Numbered from the stretch's first letter, positions 18,996 to 28,086 are shown. The stretch: DNA of 59,053 nt from Bradyrhizobium macuxiense (GCF_001542415.1 NZ_LNCU01000107.1:164752-223804), one strand, 5' to 3'. A program made the numbers and translations. The notes: a model not told the origin generated them from the letters alone.

Positions 18996-19835
18996 ATGAG
19001 AAATCTGAACCAGAACACGATTACGGAAGCGGTGCTCGCACGGCACGTTAATACCGCGAGCCCGCGGCTCAAGAAAATCATGACGAGCTTGGTGATGCAC
19101 CTTCATCAGTTCGCGCGTGAAGTGGATCTAACTGAAGGTGAGTGGTTCCAGGGCATTGAGTTTCTGACGGCGTGCGGTCACATTACCGACGACAAGCGCC
19201 AGGAATTCATTTTGCTGTCCGATATCCTAGGGCTTTCAATGCTTACGGTGGCGCAGAACAACGACAAGCCCAAGGGCTGTACCGAGGCCACGGTGTTCGG
19301 GCCTTTCCATGTCGAGGGAGCTCCCCACTACGAGCTGGGCGCGGACATTTCCAACGGCGCACGTGGCGTTCCTTGCTTGGTGCGAGGCACCGTGCGCAGC
19401 CTCAATGGTGAGGCAGTCGCCAACGCACACCTCGACGTCTGGCAGTCAGACGAGGATGGCTTGTATGACGTGCAGCACCCTGAGATCGGGCACGCGCAGG
19501 CGCGGGGCATTCTGCGCTCGAATGGCGAGGGTCAGTACTGGTTCAAGTCCATCCTGGCCGTGCCTTACGCAATTCCGCATGACGGCCCTGTTGGCAAGCT
19601 GCTCGAAGCCACAGGGCGTCATCCGTGGAGGCCGGCTCATCTGCACTTCCTGATCAAGGCGCCGGGCTACGAGACCCTGACCACGCACGTGTTCCGCAGC
19701 GACGACCAGTATCTAGACTCAGATGCAGTGTTCGGGGTGCGTCAATCCCTGATCACGGATTGGAAACGCCAGGCTGATGGCACGTATTTGGTGGAATACG
19801 ACTTTGTGCTGAAGCCGGCCTCGGCGAAGGATTGA
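18996..19835 (+). CDS. Hydroxyquinol 1,2-dioxygenase (intradiol)
   Basis: A 279-residue intradiol ring-cleavage dioxygenase. Non-haem Fe(III) ligands appear in order: Tyr157 in GLYDVQ, Tyr191 in VPYAIPHDGP, and His215 and His217 in PAHLHFL. The N-terminal dimerisation helices precede GPFHVEGAP, a motif of the hydroxyquinol branch rather than catechol 1,2-dioxygenase. The reaction opens 1,2,4-trihydroxybenzene to maleylacetate. The ATG at 18996 is preceded by TAGGGG. A maleylacetate reductase frame starts at the next codon after its stop, the normal partner, but that gene is broken. This pairing supports hydroxyquinol over catechol as substrate. Confidence 0.9.
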   Translation: MRNLNQNTITEAVLARHVNTASPRLKKIMTSLVMHLHQFAREVDLTEGEWFQGIEFLTACGHITDDKRQEFILLSDILGLSMLTVAQNNDKPKGCTEATVFGPFHVEGAPHYELGADISNGARGVPCLVRGTVRSLNGEAVANAHLDVWQSDEDGLYDVQHPEIGHAQARGILRSNGEGQYWFKSILAVPYAIPHDGPVGKLLEATGRHPWRPAHLHFLIKAPGYETLTTHVFRSDDQYLDSDAVFGVRQSLITDWKRQADGTYLVEYDFVLKPASAKD

Positions 19836-20160
19836 GTGGCTTTGCGAGACTTCGTCTTTCATGGCCAGCCCTTGCGCGTCGTTTTCGGCGTGGGCTCATT
19901 GCGTCGCTTTGAGCAGGAAATCGATCTGCTCAACGCGCACCGTGCCTTGGTGCTGTATCCCCCCCGAGCAGCAGGCATAAGCGAAGCAAGGGGCCGACCG
20001 GCTAAGATCGCGGGTCGCGGGACTTTCTCCCCGTTCGGTGATGCACGTCCCCATCGAAACAGCCCGCGAAGCAAGAGACGAAGCCCGCCGCCTGGACGCG
20101 GATTGCGCCATCGCTCAACCACGGGCCATCGCAATGGCCATGAATGTACGGCGTCTTGAT
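19836..20160 (+). pseudogene. Maleylacetate reductase, truncated and frameshifted
   Basis: Immediately after the dioxygenase stop, a GTG frame reads ALRDFVFHGQPLRVVFGVGS and EIDLLNAHRALVL, the canonical start of maleylacetate reductase (iron-containing alcohol dehydrogenase-like). Similarity then shifts to another frame with MHVPIETAREARDEARRLDA and DCAIA. After a small deletion a third frame shows STTG, a relic of the GGGSTTG cofactor motif. Nothing of the remaining 250 residues follows, and the next gene starts at 20255. The enzyme would reduce maleylacetate to 3-oxoadipate, so this pathway must borrow a reductase from elsewhere. Confidence 0.8.
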
Positions 20161-20254
20161 GACTTTAGATGGGCGACAAACATCGCGCGGGTGCATTCCG
20201 CGATACCGTTCGCGGCGCTGAGGCGTTCGGACTTTCTCAGGAGACACGATAGGA

Positions 20255-21124
20255 ATGAGCGACACAACTACCGATCTTTCGCATCTGCGCCAATGGATCG
20301 GACGGAGCGAAACTCTCAATGATGAAATCACGCGTGCGCCCGTCCGGGCGCTGAACGCGACGTTGGATCTCCCGGAGATGGAAATCTCAGAGGGGATGCC
20401 GCTTCCACCACTGTGGCATTGGCTGTATTTTCTGCCCGCTCATCGACAAAGCGAACTGGGTTCGGACGGCCATGCTCGCCGGGGCGGATTCTTGCCGCCG
20501 GTGCCGTTACAGCGTCGGATGTGGGCGGGGAGCCAGTTCGAATTCCATTCGCCGCTAAGAGTCGGCGATTTGATCCAACGGGTGTCGACGATCGACGATG
20601 TTGCCATCAAGGAAGGGCGCACCGGTCGGCTGGTGTTCGTCAAGGTCCGCCATGAACTCTTTCGCGCTACTCATACTGAAGCAGCGATCACTGAGTTTCA
20701 CGACATTGTCTATCGAGAAGCGAAACACCCCGCCGATGCGGAGCCAGTTCCTACACCAGCACCAACTGGTGCCCCTTGGCAGCGCAATGTCGAGCCTGAC
20801 GATGTTCTTCTGTTCCGCTACTCGGCCCTGACGTTCAACGGACATCGCATTCACTATGATCGCGAGTACGTGACCAAAGTTGAAGGTTATCCCGGCTTGG
20901 TAGTTCACGGACCCCTCATTGCTACGCTTCTTATTGATTTGGTTCGACGGCGGGCGCCTGGCCGGGAGATTGCCCGCTTCCAGTTCAAGGCTATTCGTCC
21001 CACGTTCGACGGGAAATCGTTCAGCCTGAACGGCACGCTGTCTGCAGACGAGCACTTTGTCAGCCTATGGGCGGCCGATCACGACGGGTGGCTCACGATG
21101 CAAGCAACCGCGACCCTGACGTGA
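20255..21124 (+). CDS. MaoC/FAS1-like acyl-CoA dehydratase
   Basis: A 289-residue protein of the HTD2/mesaconyl-C4-CoA hydratase-like branch of double hot-dog proteins. The N-terminal dehydratase domain includes PLPPLWHWLYFLP and GGFLPPVPLQRRMWAGSQ. The C-terminal half has LLFRYSALTFNGHRIHYDRE and YPGLVVHGPL, the hydratase motif with the His-Asp pair. Members add or remove water from short dicarboxylyl-CoA such as mesaconyl-, itaconyl- or citramalyl-CoA. AGGAGA lies 14 bases before the ATG. It is directly followed by a class III CoA-transferase, as in mesaconate and itaconate pathways. Confidence 0.85.
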   Translation: MSDTTTDLSHLRQWIGRSETLNDEITRAPVRALNATLDLPEMEISEGMPLPPLWHWLYFLPAHRQSELGSDGHARRGGFLPPVPLQRRMWAGSQFEFHSPLRVGDLIQRVSTIDDVAIKEGRTGRLVFVKVRHELFRATHTEAAITEFHDIVYREAKHPADAEPVPTPAPTGAPWQRNVEPDDVLLFRYSALTFNGHRIHYDREYVTKVEGYPGLVVHGPLIATLLIDLVRRRAPGREIARFQFKAIRPTFDGKSFSLNGTLSADEHFVSLWAADHDGWLTMQATATLT

Positions 21125-21141
21125 ACGCCGGAGATTCCGAA

Positions 21142-22296
21142 ATGTCACTGCCGCTAGAGGACATTACCGTTGTATCCCTCGAGCACGCCATCGCGGCGCC
21201 TTTCTGCACGCGTCAACTCGCGGATTTGGGGGCACGCGTCATCAAGGTCGAACGGCCAGACACGGGAGATTTCGCTCGCGCCTACGACGATCGGGTCCGC
21301 GGCGAGGCGTCGCACTTTGTCTGGACCAACCGTAGCAAGGAAAGCCTGGTTCTGGATCTCAAGGACTCCGAGGGCCTGTCAGCCCTGAAGGCCCTCGTGG
21401 GCCAGGCGGACGTGCTTGTGCAGAACCTGGCGCCCGGCGCCACGGCGCGGATGGGGCTCGATTACGCCTCACTGCATGTCGAGCATCCCCGGCTCATCGT
21501 CTGCGACATCTCGGGCTACGGTAGCGACGGTCCTTACCGCGACAAAAAGGCCTACGACCTCTTGATCCAGAGCGAAGCAGGCTTTCTCTCCATCACCGGC
21601 ACGCCCGACACGCCGAGCAAGGCCGGCAACTCGATCGCCGACATCGCCGCCGGTATGTACGCCTATAGCAATATCCTCTCCGCCCTGCTGTTGCGTAGCA
21701 AAACCGGGGAGGGCGCACACATTGACCTGTCGATGCTCGAAGCGCTGACCGAGTGGATGGGTTATCCGTTGTATTACGCTTTTGATGGTGCATCGCCACC
21801 CTTACGGGCAGGCGCCTCCCACGCCAGTATTTACCCCTATGGCCCTTTCGCTACAGGGGGCGATGGCACCGTCATGCTGGGCCTGCAGAACGAGCGGGAG
21901 TGGAGCACCTTCTGCGTGCACGTTCTCGAGAATGAGGCGCTGGCGCTGGACGAGCGCTTTGCCAGCAATACGCGACGCAACGCCAACCGGCAGGCGCTGG
22001 ACGCCATCATCCTTGAAAAGTTCAAAACTTTGAGCCGTGCCGAAGTGCTTGAGCGCCTCGATAAGGCGGGCATTGCCAATGCGTCGGTGAACGATATGGC
22101 GAGGCTGTGGCAGCACCCTCAGTTGCGAGCTCGCGACCGTTGGCGCTTCGTCGAGAGCCCGGCTGGGGAGATTCCGGCTCTCCTCCCGCCCGGGCGGAAC
22201 AATCGATGGGAGGCGCGAATGGGGCGGATCCCGCGACTGGGCGAGCATACTGAAGCGATCCTTCAGGAACTCGGTACTGCTGCAGAATCCAGATAA
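21142..22296 (+). CDS. CaiB/BaiF (class III) CoA-transferase
   Basis: A 384-residue class III CoA-transferase. It starts PLEDITVVSLEHAIAAPFCT, has DLGARVIKVERP and the catalytic aspartate at about residue 139 in KAYDLLIQSEAG, followed by the glycine-rich SITGTPD. It moves CoA between carboxylic acids through an aspartyl anhydride. The ATG at 21142 has CGGAG upstream, 17 bases after the dehydratase stop. The nearest described relatives use succinyl-CoA with mesaconate or itaconate, but the acceptor here is not determined by visible residues. Confidence 0.9.
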   Translation: MSLPLEDITVVSLEHAIAAPFCTRQLADLGARVIKVERPDTGDFARAYDDRVRGEASHFVWTNRSKESLVLDLKDSEGLSALKALVGQADVLVQNLAPGATARMGLDYASLHVEHPRLIVCDISGYGSDGPYRDKKAYDLLIQSEAGFLSITGTPDTPSKAGNSIADIAAGMYAYSNILSALLLRSKTGEGAHIDLSMLEALTEWMGYPLYYAFDGASPPLRAGASHASIYPYGPFATGGDGTVMLGLQNEREWSTFCVHVLENEALALDERFASNTRRNANRQALDAIILEKFKTLSRAEVLERLDKAGIANASVNDMARLWQHPQLRARDRWRFVESPAGEIPALLPPGRNNRWEARMGRIPRLGEHTEAILQELGTAAESR

Positions 22297-22318
22297 CGGT
22301 CGATCTAAGGGAGCAACT

Positions 22319-23719
22319 ATGGCCTATGACACCGACAGTATTGGCAGCTTGACTGAGCGCTTCGCGACGCTGTGGTCGGGGCTAACTTGGGCTGACATCC
22401 CTGAAGCGGACATCGCGGGCATCAAGGATCACGTCCTTGATACTCTCGCCGTAGCTCTCGTGGGCGCGCGCACGTCGGAAGCCGCCAGTGTCATCCGCGT
22501 CCTCACCACGGCAAATGGGCGCCGGGCTGGCGCAACCGTGTGGGGCACGTCGGATCGACTACCGCTGTCTCTGGCTGCGCTCGCGAATGGCACATCGGCA
22601 CATGCCCGTGACTTTGACGATGGTGGCGGGGCAGGACATGCCGGGTCGACGGTTATTCCGGCTGCTCTGGCCGTTGCCGAGTCAGTGGGCGCCTCAGGGC
22701 GAAATTTCCTGCTCGCGACGATTGCCGGATACGACGTCGGATATCGCTCACTGCTTGCTATTGGCGGCTTCGCGGTACACACCGGCCGGGGCTGGCACTC
22801 GTCGGGCACGATGGGAAGCCTCGGTGCCGCGGCAGCCGCAGCCAAGGTGCTCGGGCTGGACGCCGAGAAGTTTACAAATGCCCTAGGCATCGCGGGCTCT
22901 TTCACCGGAGGCGTGTGGGCATTCATCGACGATGGTGCGATGACTAAGCGCCTCCACCCCGGAAAGGCCTGCGAGACTGGTGTGGATGCAGCCCTGCTCG
23001 CCCAAGGCGGCATTACCGGTCCGCATCGGATCTTCGAGTCGGAGTTCGGTGGGCTTTTCACCACGTACAACGGCGGCGTCGGATTTCGGGACAAGGCGCT
23101 GGATGATCTCGGCGTCAACCTCAACATAGCCTCTTCGTACCTTAAGCCCTACGCCTGCTGCCGAGGCAGTCACTCCACGATTGACACGCTGCTCAGGCTG
23201 ATGAGCAGTCATGGCCTACGGGCAGACAATGTAAAGCGCATGGACATCACCGCCGGGCAGACCGCTTACGACATGATCAATGTCTATCCGATCGAGACAG
23301 TCTTCGATGCGCAGTTCAGCCTACCTTATGCGGTGAGTGTGACGCTGGTCAGTGGCGAGGCTGGTCTCGGCCAGTTTGAGCCACCGAGGCTCAACGAGCC
23401 CGAGGTGCGCAGTATATTCGACCGGATCACCTTCACCTTGGACAAGTCGATCGGTCTGGAAGATGGCCCTCGGCTGCACATCGAACGCACCGACGGCACG
23501 ACGATCGACATATCTGCTGGAAACCCGACCCTTGCCAAGGGCTCGGCCGTACTGCCGATGACCCACGCCGAGGTGGTTGCGAAGACACACGCTTTGATCG
23601 ATCCGATCAACCCGGCTCTGGCCGAGGCACTCATCTCAGCAGTGGAAGGATTAGACCAGGCCTCAGACGTCACTAGCCTGCTCGATGCGCTGAGGATAGT
23701 AGGTGAACACCCACGTTAG
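22319..23719 (+). CDS. MmgE/PrpD family protein
   Basis: A 466-residue MmgE/PrpD protein, the usual length. Marker segments are DTLAVALVGA, ANGTSAHARDFDD with the GGAGHAGS substrate loop, GRGWHSSGTMGSLGAAAAAAK, KRLHPGKA, and KPYACCRGSH, where the family normally places a conserved tyrosine and histidines. AAGGGAG precedes the ATG. The family includes 2-methylcitrate dehydratase, cis-aconitate decarboxylase and iminodisuccinate epimerase. Following a CoA-transferase and a dicarboxylyl-CoA-type hydratase, it may generate or remove an unsaturated di- or tricarboxylate. A methylcitrate cycle is not supported, because no prpB or prpC is present. Confidence 0.9.
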   Translation: MAYDTDSIGSLTERFATLWSGLTWADIPEADIAGIKDHVLDTLAVALVGARTSEAASVIRVLTTANGRRAGATVWGTSDRLPLSLAALANGTSAHARDFDDGGGAGHAGSTVIPAALAVAESVGASGRNFLLATIAGYDVGYRSLLAIGGFAVHTGRGWHSSGTMGSLGAAAAAAKVLGLDAEKFTNALGIAGSFTGGVWAFIDDGAMTKRLHPGKACETGVDAALLAQGGITGPHRIFESEFGGLFTTYNGGVGFRDKALDDLGVNLNIASSYLKPYACCRGSHSTIDTLLRLMSSHGLRADNVKRMDITAGQTAYDMINVYPIETVFDAQFSLPYAVSVTLVSGEAGLGQFEPPRLNEPEVRSIFDRITFTLDKSIGLEDGPRLHIERTDGTTIDISAGNPTLAKGSAVLPMTHAEVVAKTHALIDPINPALAEALISAVEGLDQASDVTSLLDALRIVGEHPR

Positions 23720-24212
23720 AGGGTTAACGAGCTAGCGGACCCCAGCTACCGCCCGGATTGTTGCAACGAGTAGCTGCATGGAAGTCCGGATGACAGTTGA
23801 GTACTCCCGAACGGGACGTAAGACCGTTTATGGAGGAGTGCCTCGTCCCGATACTCGAAGAGATAAGCTGACGCCTTGACCGCGGTCGGAGCAACCGGAG
23901 CAGGCAATTCGCCGCAAAGGGCTCACGCCTCGTGCGTGCGGCGGGATTGCGAATTACTGCAGATATGTGCAAATATTCGACTATGGGTTGCTGACGCGAA
24001 CTAGCTCGAGAGCAGCGACGGTGAAGCAGTCCTGCGCGTTGTCGGGGCACAACCTGAGGACACCTGGGGACGATCGAGGCCACCTGCGGCGCTCTTGTCG
24101 GCCTTCTTGAGTAGCTCCTCTGTGATTGCTCGCTGGGACTACCAACGACGCAGCATCCGTCGGCCAGTTGCGTGGGAATAGCCTATTCAAGTCCGACTAC
24201 TTGGAAGTAGTC
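23720..24212. other. Intergenic, no gene recognised
   Basis: About 490 bases between the MmgE/PrpD gene and a LysR gene read in the same direction. Frames are short and unrecognised. A locally AT-rich patch near 23950-23985 is the best candidate for the LysR promoter. No repeats or RNA structures stand out. Confidence 0.35.
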
Positions 24213-25169
24213 ATGAGTAGATTTCAACTAATAGCGGACGGCCGAGCGCAGTTAACAACACTGCGCCAGATACGCGCCTTCGTGGTCGTCTACCGCTTGA
24301 GGAAGCTAGCTGCTGCAGCGGATCAGCTCGCCGTCACGCCTTCCGCAGTGAGCTTTTTGCTGAAAGACTTGGAAGATCGCCTTGGTGTTAAACTGTTCGA
24401 CCGAAGCACGCGAACGTTGGAGCCCACGGAGGCAGCGCACGAGGCGCTTCCGTTCGCGGAGCGTGTACTGCAAGATCTGGCCCGTTTCAATGAAATCGTG
24501 CGCGAGGCCGCAGACTTAAGTCGAGGACGCGTGCATGTCGCCGTGACCCCAGCGATCAGCACGGCATTGCTACCGACCGCAGTCCCCAAGTTCGCGGGCA
24601 TGCACCCCGGCGTTCGGGTCGCGATAGACGATTGCGCGCCCGATCAGTTCGTGGCGCGTATCCTATCGGGTCAGGTGGATTTCGGTATCGGGACGCCAGA
24701 TGGCCCGAACGGTGGCTTGGAGATCCATCCGATTGTCGATGACAGCATCGGACTGATCTGTCGCTCCGATCACCCGCTAGCGAGCCGACGGCGATGCAGA
24801 TGGATTGACCTGCGCGGTGTACCGGTCATCGCTCTTGCTCCCGGCTATGGCGCGCGGCACCTCGCTGACGCCGCGGCCGCATCGGCCGGTGTCGAGCTGT
24901 CGATCGTCAACGAAGTGAACTATCTGAGCTCAGCCCTGTGGATGGTGTCAAGCGGGATGGGTGCCGCGATCTTCCCCGTCGCTCTGGCACGGCTTACGGC
25001 AGGGGACCGCATTGTGGCGCGGCAGCTCGTCGATCCGTCGGTTAGGAGAAGCATTTCGATCGTCACCCGGCATGGACGGTCGCTATCACCAGCATGCCGG
25101 CGGTTTGTCGAGGTGCTTGTCGACGACCTGCGCGCCCGAAGGATTCGCGGCGTGCTGCCAAACGCGTAA
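24213..25169 (+). CDS. LysR family transcriptional regulator
   Basis: A 318-residue LysR protein. The helix-turn-helix includes QLTTLRQIRAFVVVYRLRKL and QLAVTPSAVSFLLKDLEDRLG, followed by LFDRSTRTLEPTEAA. The effector domain begins at GRVHVAVTPAISTALLP and contains VDFGIGTPDGP. The start at 24213 follows GGAAG; the frame is open for 29 codons upstream but is not LysR-like there. Its position before the LigW-like decarboxylase and the TctC-type binding protein suggests control of uptake and metabolism of an aromatic or tricarboxylic acid. Confidence 0.9.
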   Translation: MSRFQLIADGRAQLTTLRQIRAFVVVYRLRKLAAAADQLAVTPSAVSFLLKDLEDRLGVKLFDRSTRTLEPTEAAHEALPFAERVLQDLARFNEIVREAADLSRGRVHVAVTPAISTALLPTAVPKFAGMHPGVRVAIDDCAPDQFVARILSGQVDFGIGTPDGPNGGLEIHPIVDDSIGLICRSDHPLASRRRCRWIDLRGVPVIALAPGYGARHLADAAAASAGVELSIVNEVNYLSSALWMVSSGMGAAIFPVALARLTAGDRIVARQLVDPSVRRSISIVTRHGRSLSPACRRFVEVLVDDLRARRIRGVLPNA

Positions 25170-25429
25170 TTTGCAATGCGGGTCGACGAGCGCGAGTGGC
25201 GGAGGCGAGAGCCTCATGGTGGCACCGCGCGGCGGCGCGTAGGACTTGGCTTTCGCGGGGCCGGGGACAGAGTCTTGTGAAGCTTTGCCGCGCGTGCAGC
25301 CAGCCATTCTCCGACATCAAGGGCAGCTCACGAATGCTTCGAAATTACTTGCTTGACGGTGTGAATGGTGCCGCGTGCAATGGCGTCTACCCATCAACCT
25401 AGGCGCAACGCCCCACCCGAACGAACAAC

Positions 25430-26488
25430 ATGACCCCACCTGCCAGAGTCCCGTACCGCCGCATTGCCACCGAAGAAGCCTGGCTGCCGCCGGAGATCGC
25501 TTCCATGTACTTCGACATGGTGAATTCCCACGTAGTGACCGATCCAGGCTTTAACAGCGTCTGGGGTTTCTATACCGGCAACCTGACGGAAGGCATTCAG
25601 CTGCTCCAGCGCCGCTTACAGAGCAGTGGGGAGGAGCGGATTGCCGACATGGACCGGCTGGGCATCGATATGCAAATCCTATCGCTCACCCAGCCGGGAG
25701 TTCAGATGTTCGAGCCCGGCACCGCCACTTCCATGGCGCGTTCGTCCAACGATCTGCTGGCCGAGGCGATCGCGAAGTACCCCGCGCGCTTCGACGGGCT
25801 AGCCGCAATTGCACCGCAGCAGCCAGCAGAGGCGGCCAAGGAACTCGAGCGGGCCGTGCGCAAGCTCAAGCTGCGCGGTGCCATCATCAACTCGCACACG
25901 AAAGGCGAGTACTTGGATGACCCGAAATTTTGGGACATTCTCGAGGCGCTCCAGGCGCTGGACGTGCCGTTATACATCCATCCCACTACGCCGCCACCAA
26001 AGATGATCGAGCCGTTCCTAGAGCGGACACTCGACGCAGCCATTTACGGCTTCGCCTGCGAAACCGGCCTTCATATCCTGCGGATGATTGTGGGTGGCGT
26101 GTTTGACCGGTTCCCCAAGCTGCAGGTCGTGCTGGGCCACTTAGGCGAGGGGCTGCCTTTCTGGCTGGCGCGCCTGGACTTCATGCATGGCGTACTGCTG
26201 CCGCGCAGTAAGAACCTCAAGCCGCTCAAGCGTTCGCCCAGCGAAGTACTGCGCCAGAACTTCCACTACACGACCAGCGGCATGTGCTGGGAACCAGCGG
26301 TTCTCTTCGTGCACAAGTTGATGGGGGCCGATCGTATCCTTTACGCGATGGACTATCCCTATCAAGTCGTTGCCGAGGAAGTACCTGCGATGGACAACCT
26401 GTCCATCAACGACCAAGAAAAGAGGATGCTTTTCCAGACTAACGCAGAACGCGTCTTTCGCCTTCCCTCCGCAGCCATCAGTCCATGA
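25430..26488 (+). CDS. LigW-like amidohydrolase-fold decarboxylase
   Basis: A 352-residue metal-dependent non-oxidative decarboxylase of the amidohydrolase superfamily. The sequence tracks 5-carboxyvanillate decarboxylase LigW: RIATEEAW at the N-terminus, SLTQPGVQMF, INSHTKGEYLDD, PLYIHPTTPPPKMIEPFLE, LGHLGEGLPFWLARLDFMH and YAMDYPYQVVAEE. Likely metal ligands are Glu15 or Glu16, His184, His237 and Asp308, with His156 nearby. LigW removes the ring carboxyl of 5-carboxyvanillate, a product of lignin biphenyl breakdown; relatives act on gamma-resorcylate and 2,3-dihydroxybenzoate. The EEA rather than EEH motif fits LigW or 2,3-dihydroxybenzoate enzymes better than gamma-resorcylate decarboxylase. 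A weak ribosome binding site precedes the ATG. Confidence 0.85.
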   Translation: MTPPARVPYRRIATEEAWLPPEIASMYFDMVNSHVVTDPGFNSVWGFYTGNLTEGIQLLQRRLQSSGEERIADMDRLGIDMQILSLTQPGVQMFEPGTATSMARSSNDLLAEAIAKYPARFDGLAAIAPQQPAEAAKELERAVRKLKLRGAIINSHTKGEYLDDPKFWDILEALQALDVPLYIHPTTPPPKMIEPFLERTLDAAIYGFACETGLHILRMIVGGVFDRFPKLQVVLGHLGEGLPFWLARLDFMHGVLLPRSKNLKPLKRSPSEVLRQNFHYTTSGMCWEPAVLFVHKLMGADRILYAMDYPYQVVAEEVPAMDNLSINDQEKRMLFQTNAERVFRLPSAAISP

Positions 26489-26556
26489 CGTGCCGGCAGC
26501 GGAGTCTGGCGCCGGAACGCCCTGCGCGCGCACAAACATTATGGATTGGATCCACC

Positions 26557-27519
26557 ATGCTGCAACGACGCCTCTTTATCTTCGTCGCCGCCGGCGCTGC
26601 CCTTGCCGCATCGACCGGGCTCGCGCAACAGGGCCGCACGATGAGGATCCTCATTGGCTTTCCTCCCGGGGGGACCGTCGACGCAATCGGGCGGGTGCTG
26701 GCCGAAAAGCTGCGCTCCTCGCTTGGCCAGACCATTATCGTCGAGAATAAGCCTGGAGCCTCGGGGCGCATAATGCTCGGTGAGCTCAAGCGGGCTGCGC
26801 CCGACGGAATGACGCTGGCGCTTGTTCAAAGCGGCGCCATGGTCATCGCTCCGTGGATCTATGCCAATCCTGGTTATGACGTCGAGAAGGACTTCACACC
26901 CATCGCACGCATCAGCACGTTCGATTTTGCTCTGACGGCGGGGCCTTCGGCACCCGAAGGCGATCTCAGCGCGGTGCTTGCGTGGATGAAGGCGAATCCG
27001 GCCAATGCGAACTTCGCGACTGCGGGTGCCGGCGGCTTGACACACTTTGCCGGGCTTCTCGTGTCGCAAGCCACCGGGGTACCGCTCTCTCACGTGCCGT
27101 ACCGTGGCGGTGCACCTGCGATGCAGGACCTGATGGGCGGCCAGGTCCCCCTGATGATCGATACCCTATCGCAGACGCTAGAACAGCACCGGGCGGGCAA
27201 GCTACGAATCTTGGCGGTAACCGGTGAACAGCGAAACCGGGCTCTGCCCGACGTACCGACGCTACGCGAGCAGGGCATCAACGTAGTAGCGGACGCGTGC
27301 TTCGGCCTCTACGGTCCCGCAGACATGCCCGCGGACACGCTGGCGCGCATCGAACGCGCCGTTGCGCAAGCGCTCGAGCAGTCGGACGTCCAGGAGGCGA
27401 TCTACCGGTTAGGCCTCGTGCCGGATTATGCGACTGGCGCGCAACTCGCCGCCATCCAGGCGGCACAACTGAAAAAGTGGGAGTCGCCGATCAAGGCGTC
27501 GGGGTTCAAGGCTGAGTGA
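26557..27519 (+). CDS. Bug/TctC-type tripartite tricarboxylate binding protein
   Basis: A 320-residue periplasmic protein with a signal peptide (QRRLFIFVAAGAALAAS, cleavage near LAQ), then MRILIGFPPGGTVDAIGRVLAEKL and IVENKPGASGRI, the hallmark start of the Bug family. VPYRGGAPAMQDLMGGQVPLM and LAVTGEQRNRALPDVPTL follow in the usual places. It captures carboxylated solutes for a TctAB permease. No tctA or tctB is in the window, which is common for this family. It starts 68 bases after the decarboxylase gene and probably binds that enzyme's substrate or a relative. Confidence 0.9.
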   Translation: MLQRRLFIFVAAGAALAASTGLAQQGRTMRILIGFPPGGTVDAIGRVLAEKLRSSLGQTIIVENKPGASGRIMLGELKRAAPDGMTLALVQSGAMVIAPWIYANPGYDVEKDFTPIARISTFDFALTAGPSAPEGDLSAVLAWMKANPANANFATAGAGGLTHFAGLLVSQATGVPLSHVPYRGGAPAMQDLMGGQVPLMIDTLSQTLEQHRAGKLRILAVTGEQRNRALPDVPTLREQGINVVADACFGLYGPADMPADTLARIERAVAQALEQSDVQEAIYRLGLVPDYATGAQLAAIQAAQLKKWESPIKASGFKAE

Positions 27520-27659
27520 AGCGCAGATTTGTGGACTTCGACGCAGGTTTCTTCTGGAAAGCGACAGAGCGCTCGTCTGGTCACATACGATTTGCAGCCG
27601 TTCCAGATCGAAAGTGCCGCACACCTCCGAGGTAACTATACGCTGGGGCCGAGTGCATG

Positions 27660-28086
27660 GACGTGCGGTCCGAAGAGCAGGGGGCGCGTGACCCCGTGCA
27701 TTCGGTAATCCCGCCGACAACGCGTAGGTTGACCTCGCATTCCAGAGCCATCGTGACGAGGTCACGGCGCTGCTGCGCGGAATCGAGCTCTGTCTGCAAA
27801 TCGGCGGGGTTCCTGCGGCAGAGGAATTCGGCAAGCGCGAGATCATGCCGGGCGAGCTCGAAACAGCCACCGATAGCCGACTTCCTACGCCGCAGGCACC
27901 AATTTCCATGAAGCTGTACCCGCAAGATGGGGCGCGACGACATGTCGGTTGTCGACGCCAGGCTTCGGCTTCATGGCGTCTTCGATCGCGAAAGCCTCGA
28001 TCAGACCGAGGGTGTCAACCGGAAACATCATGGCGCCGACTGTCACCATCGCTGAGCGGATGGCAGATACCCTGCTGGCGTCCTAG
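27660..28086 (+). pseudogene. GMC oxidoreductase, C-terminal remnant
   Basis: Several plus-strand frames together show the end of a glucose-methanol-choline oxidoreductase. DEVTALLRGIELCLQIGG precedes the degraded histidine region, then GRDDMSVVDARLRLHGV matches the family CxMG..VVDxRLRVHG segment. Finally another frame gives ASIRPRVSTGNIMAPTVTIA and ERMADTLLAS before a stop, matching DASIMP..GNTNAPTIMIAEK. At least three frame changes occur and the FAD-binding N-terminus is absent. The enzyme would have oxidised an alcohol. Confidence 0.75.

Noticed and set aside
18996..19835. Catechol 1,2-dioxygenase
   Set aside because: The GPFHVEGAP motif and the adjacent maleylacetate reductase remnant favour hydroxyquinol as substrate.
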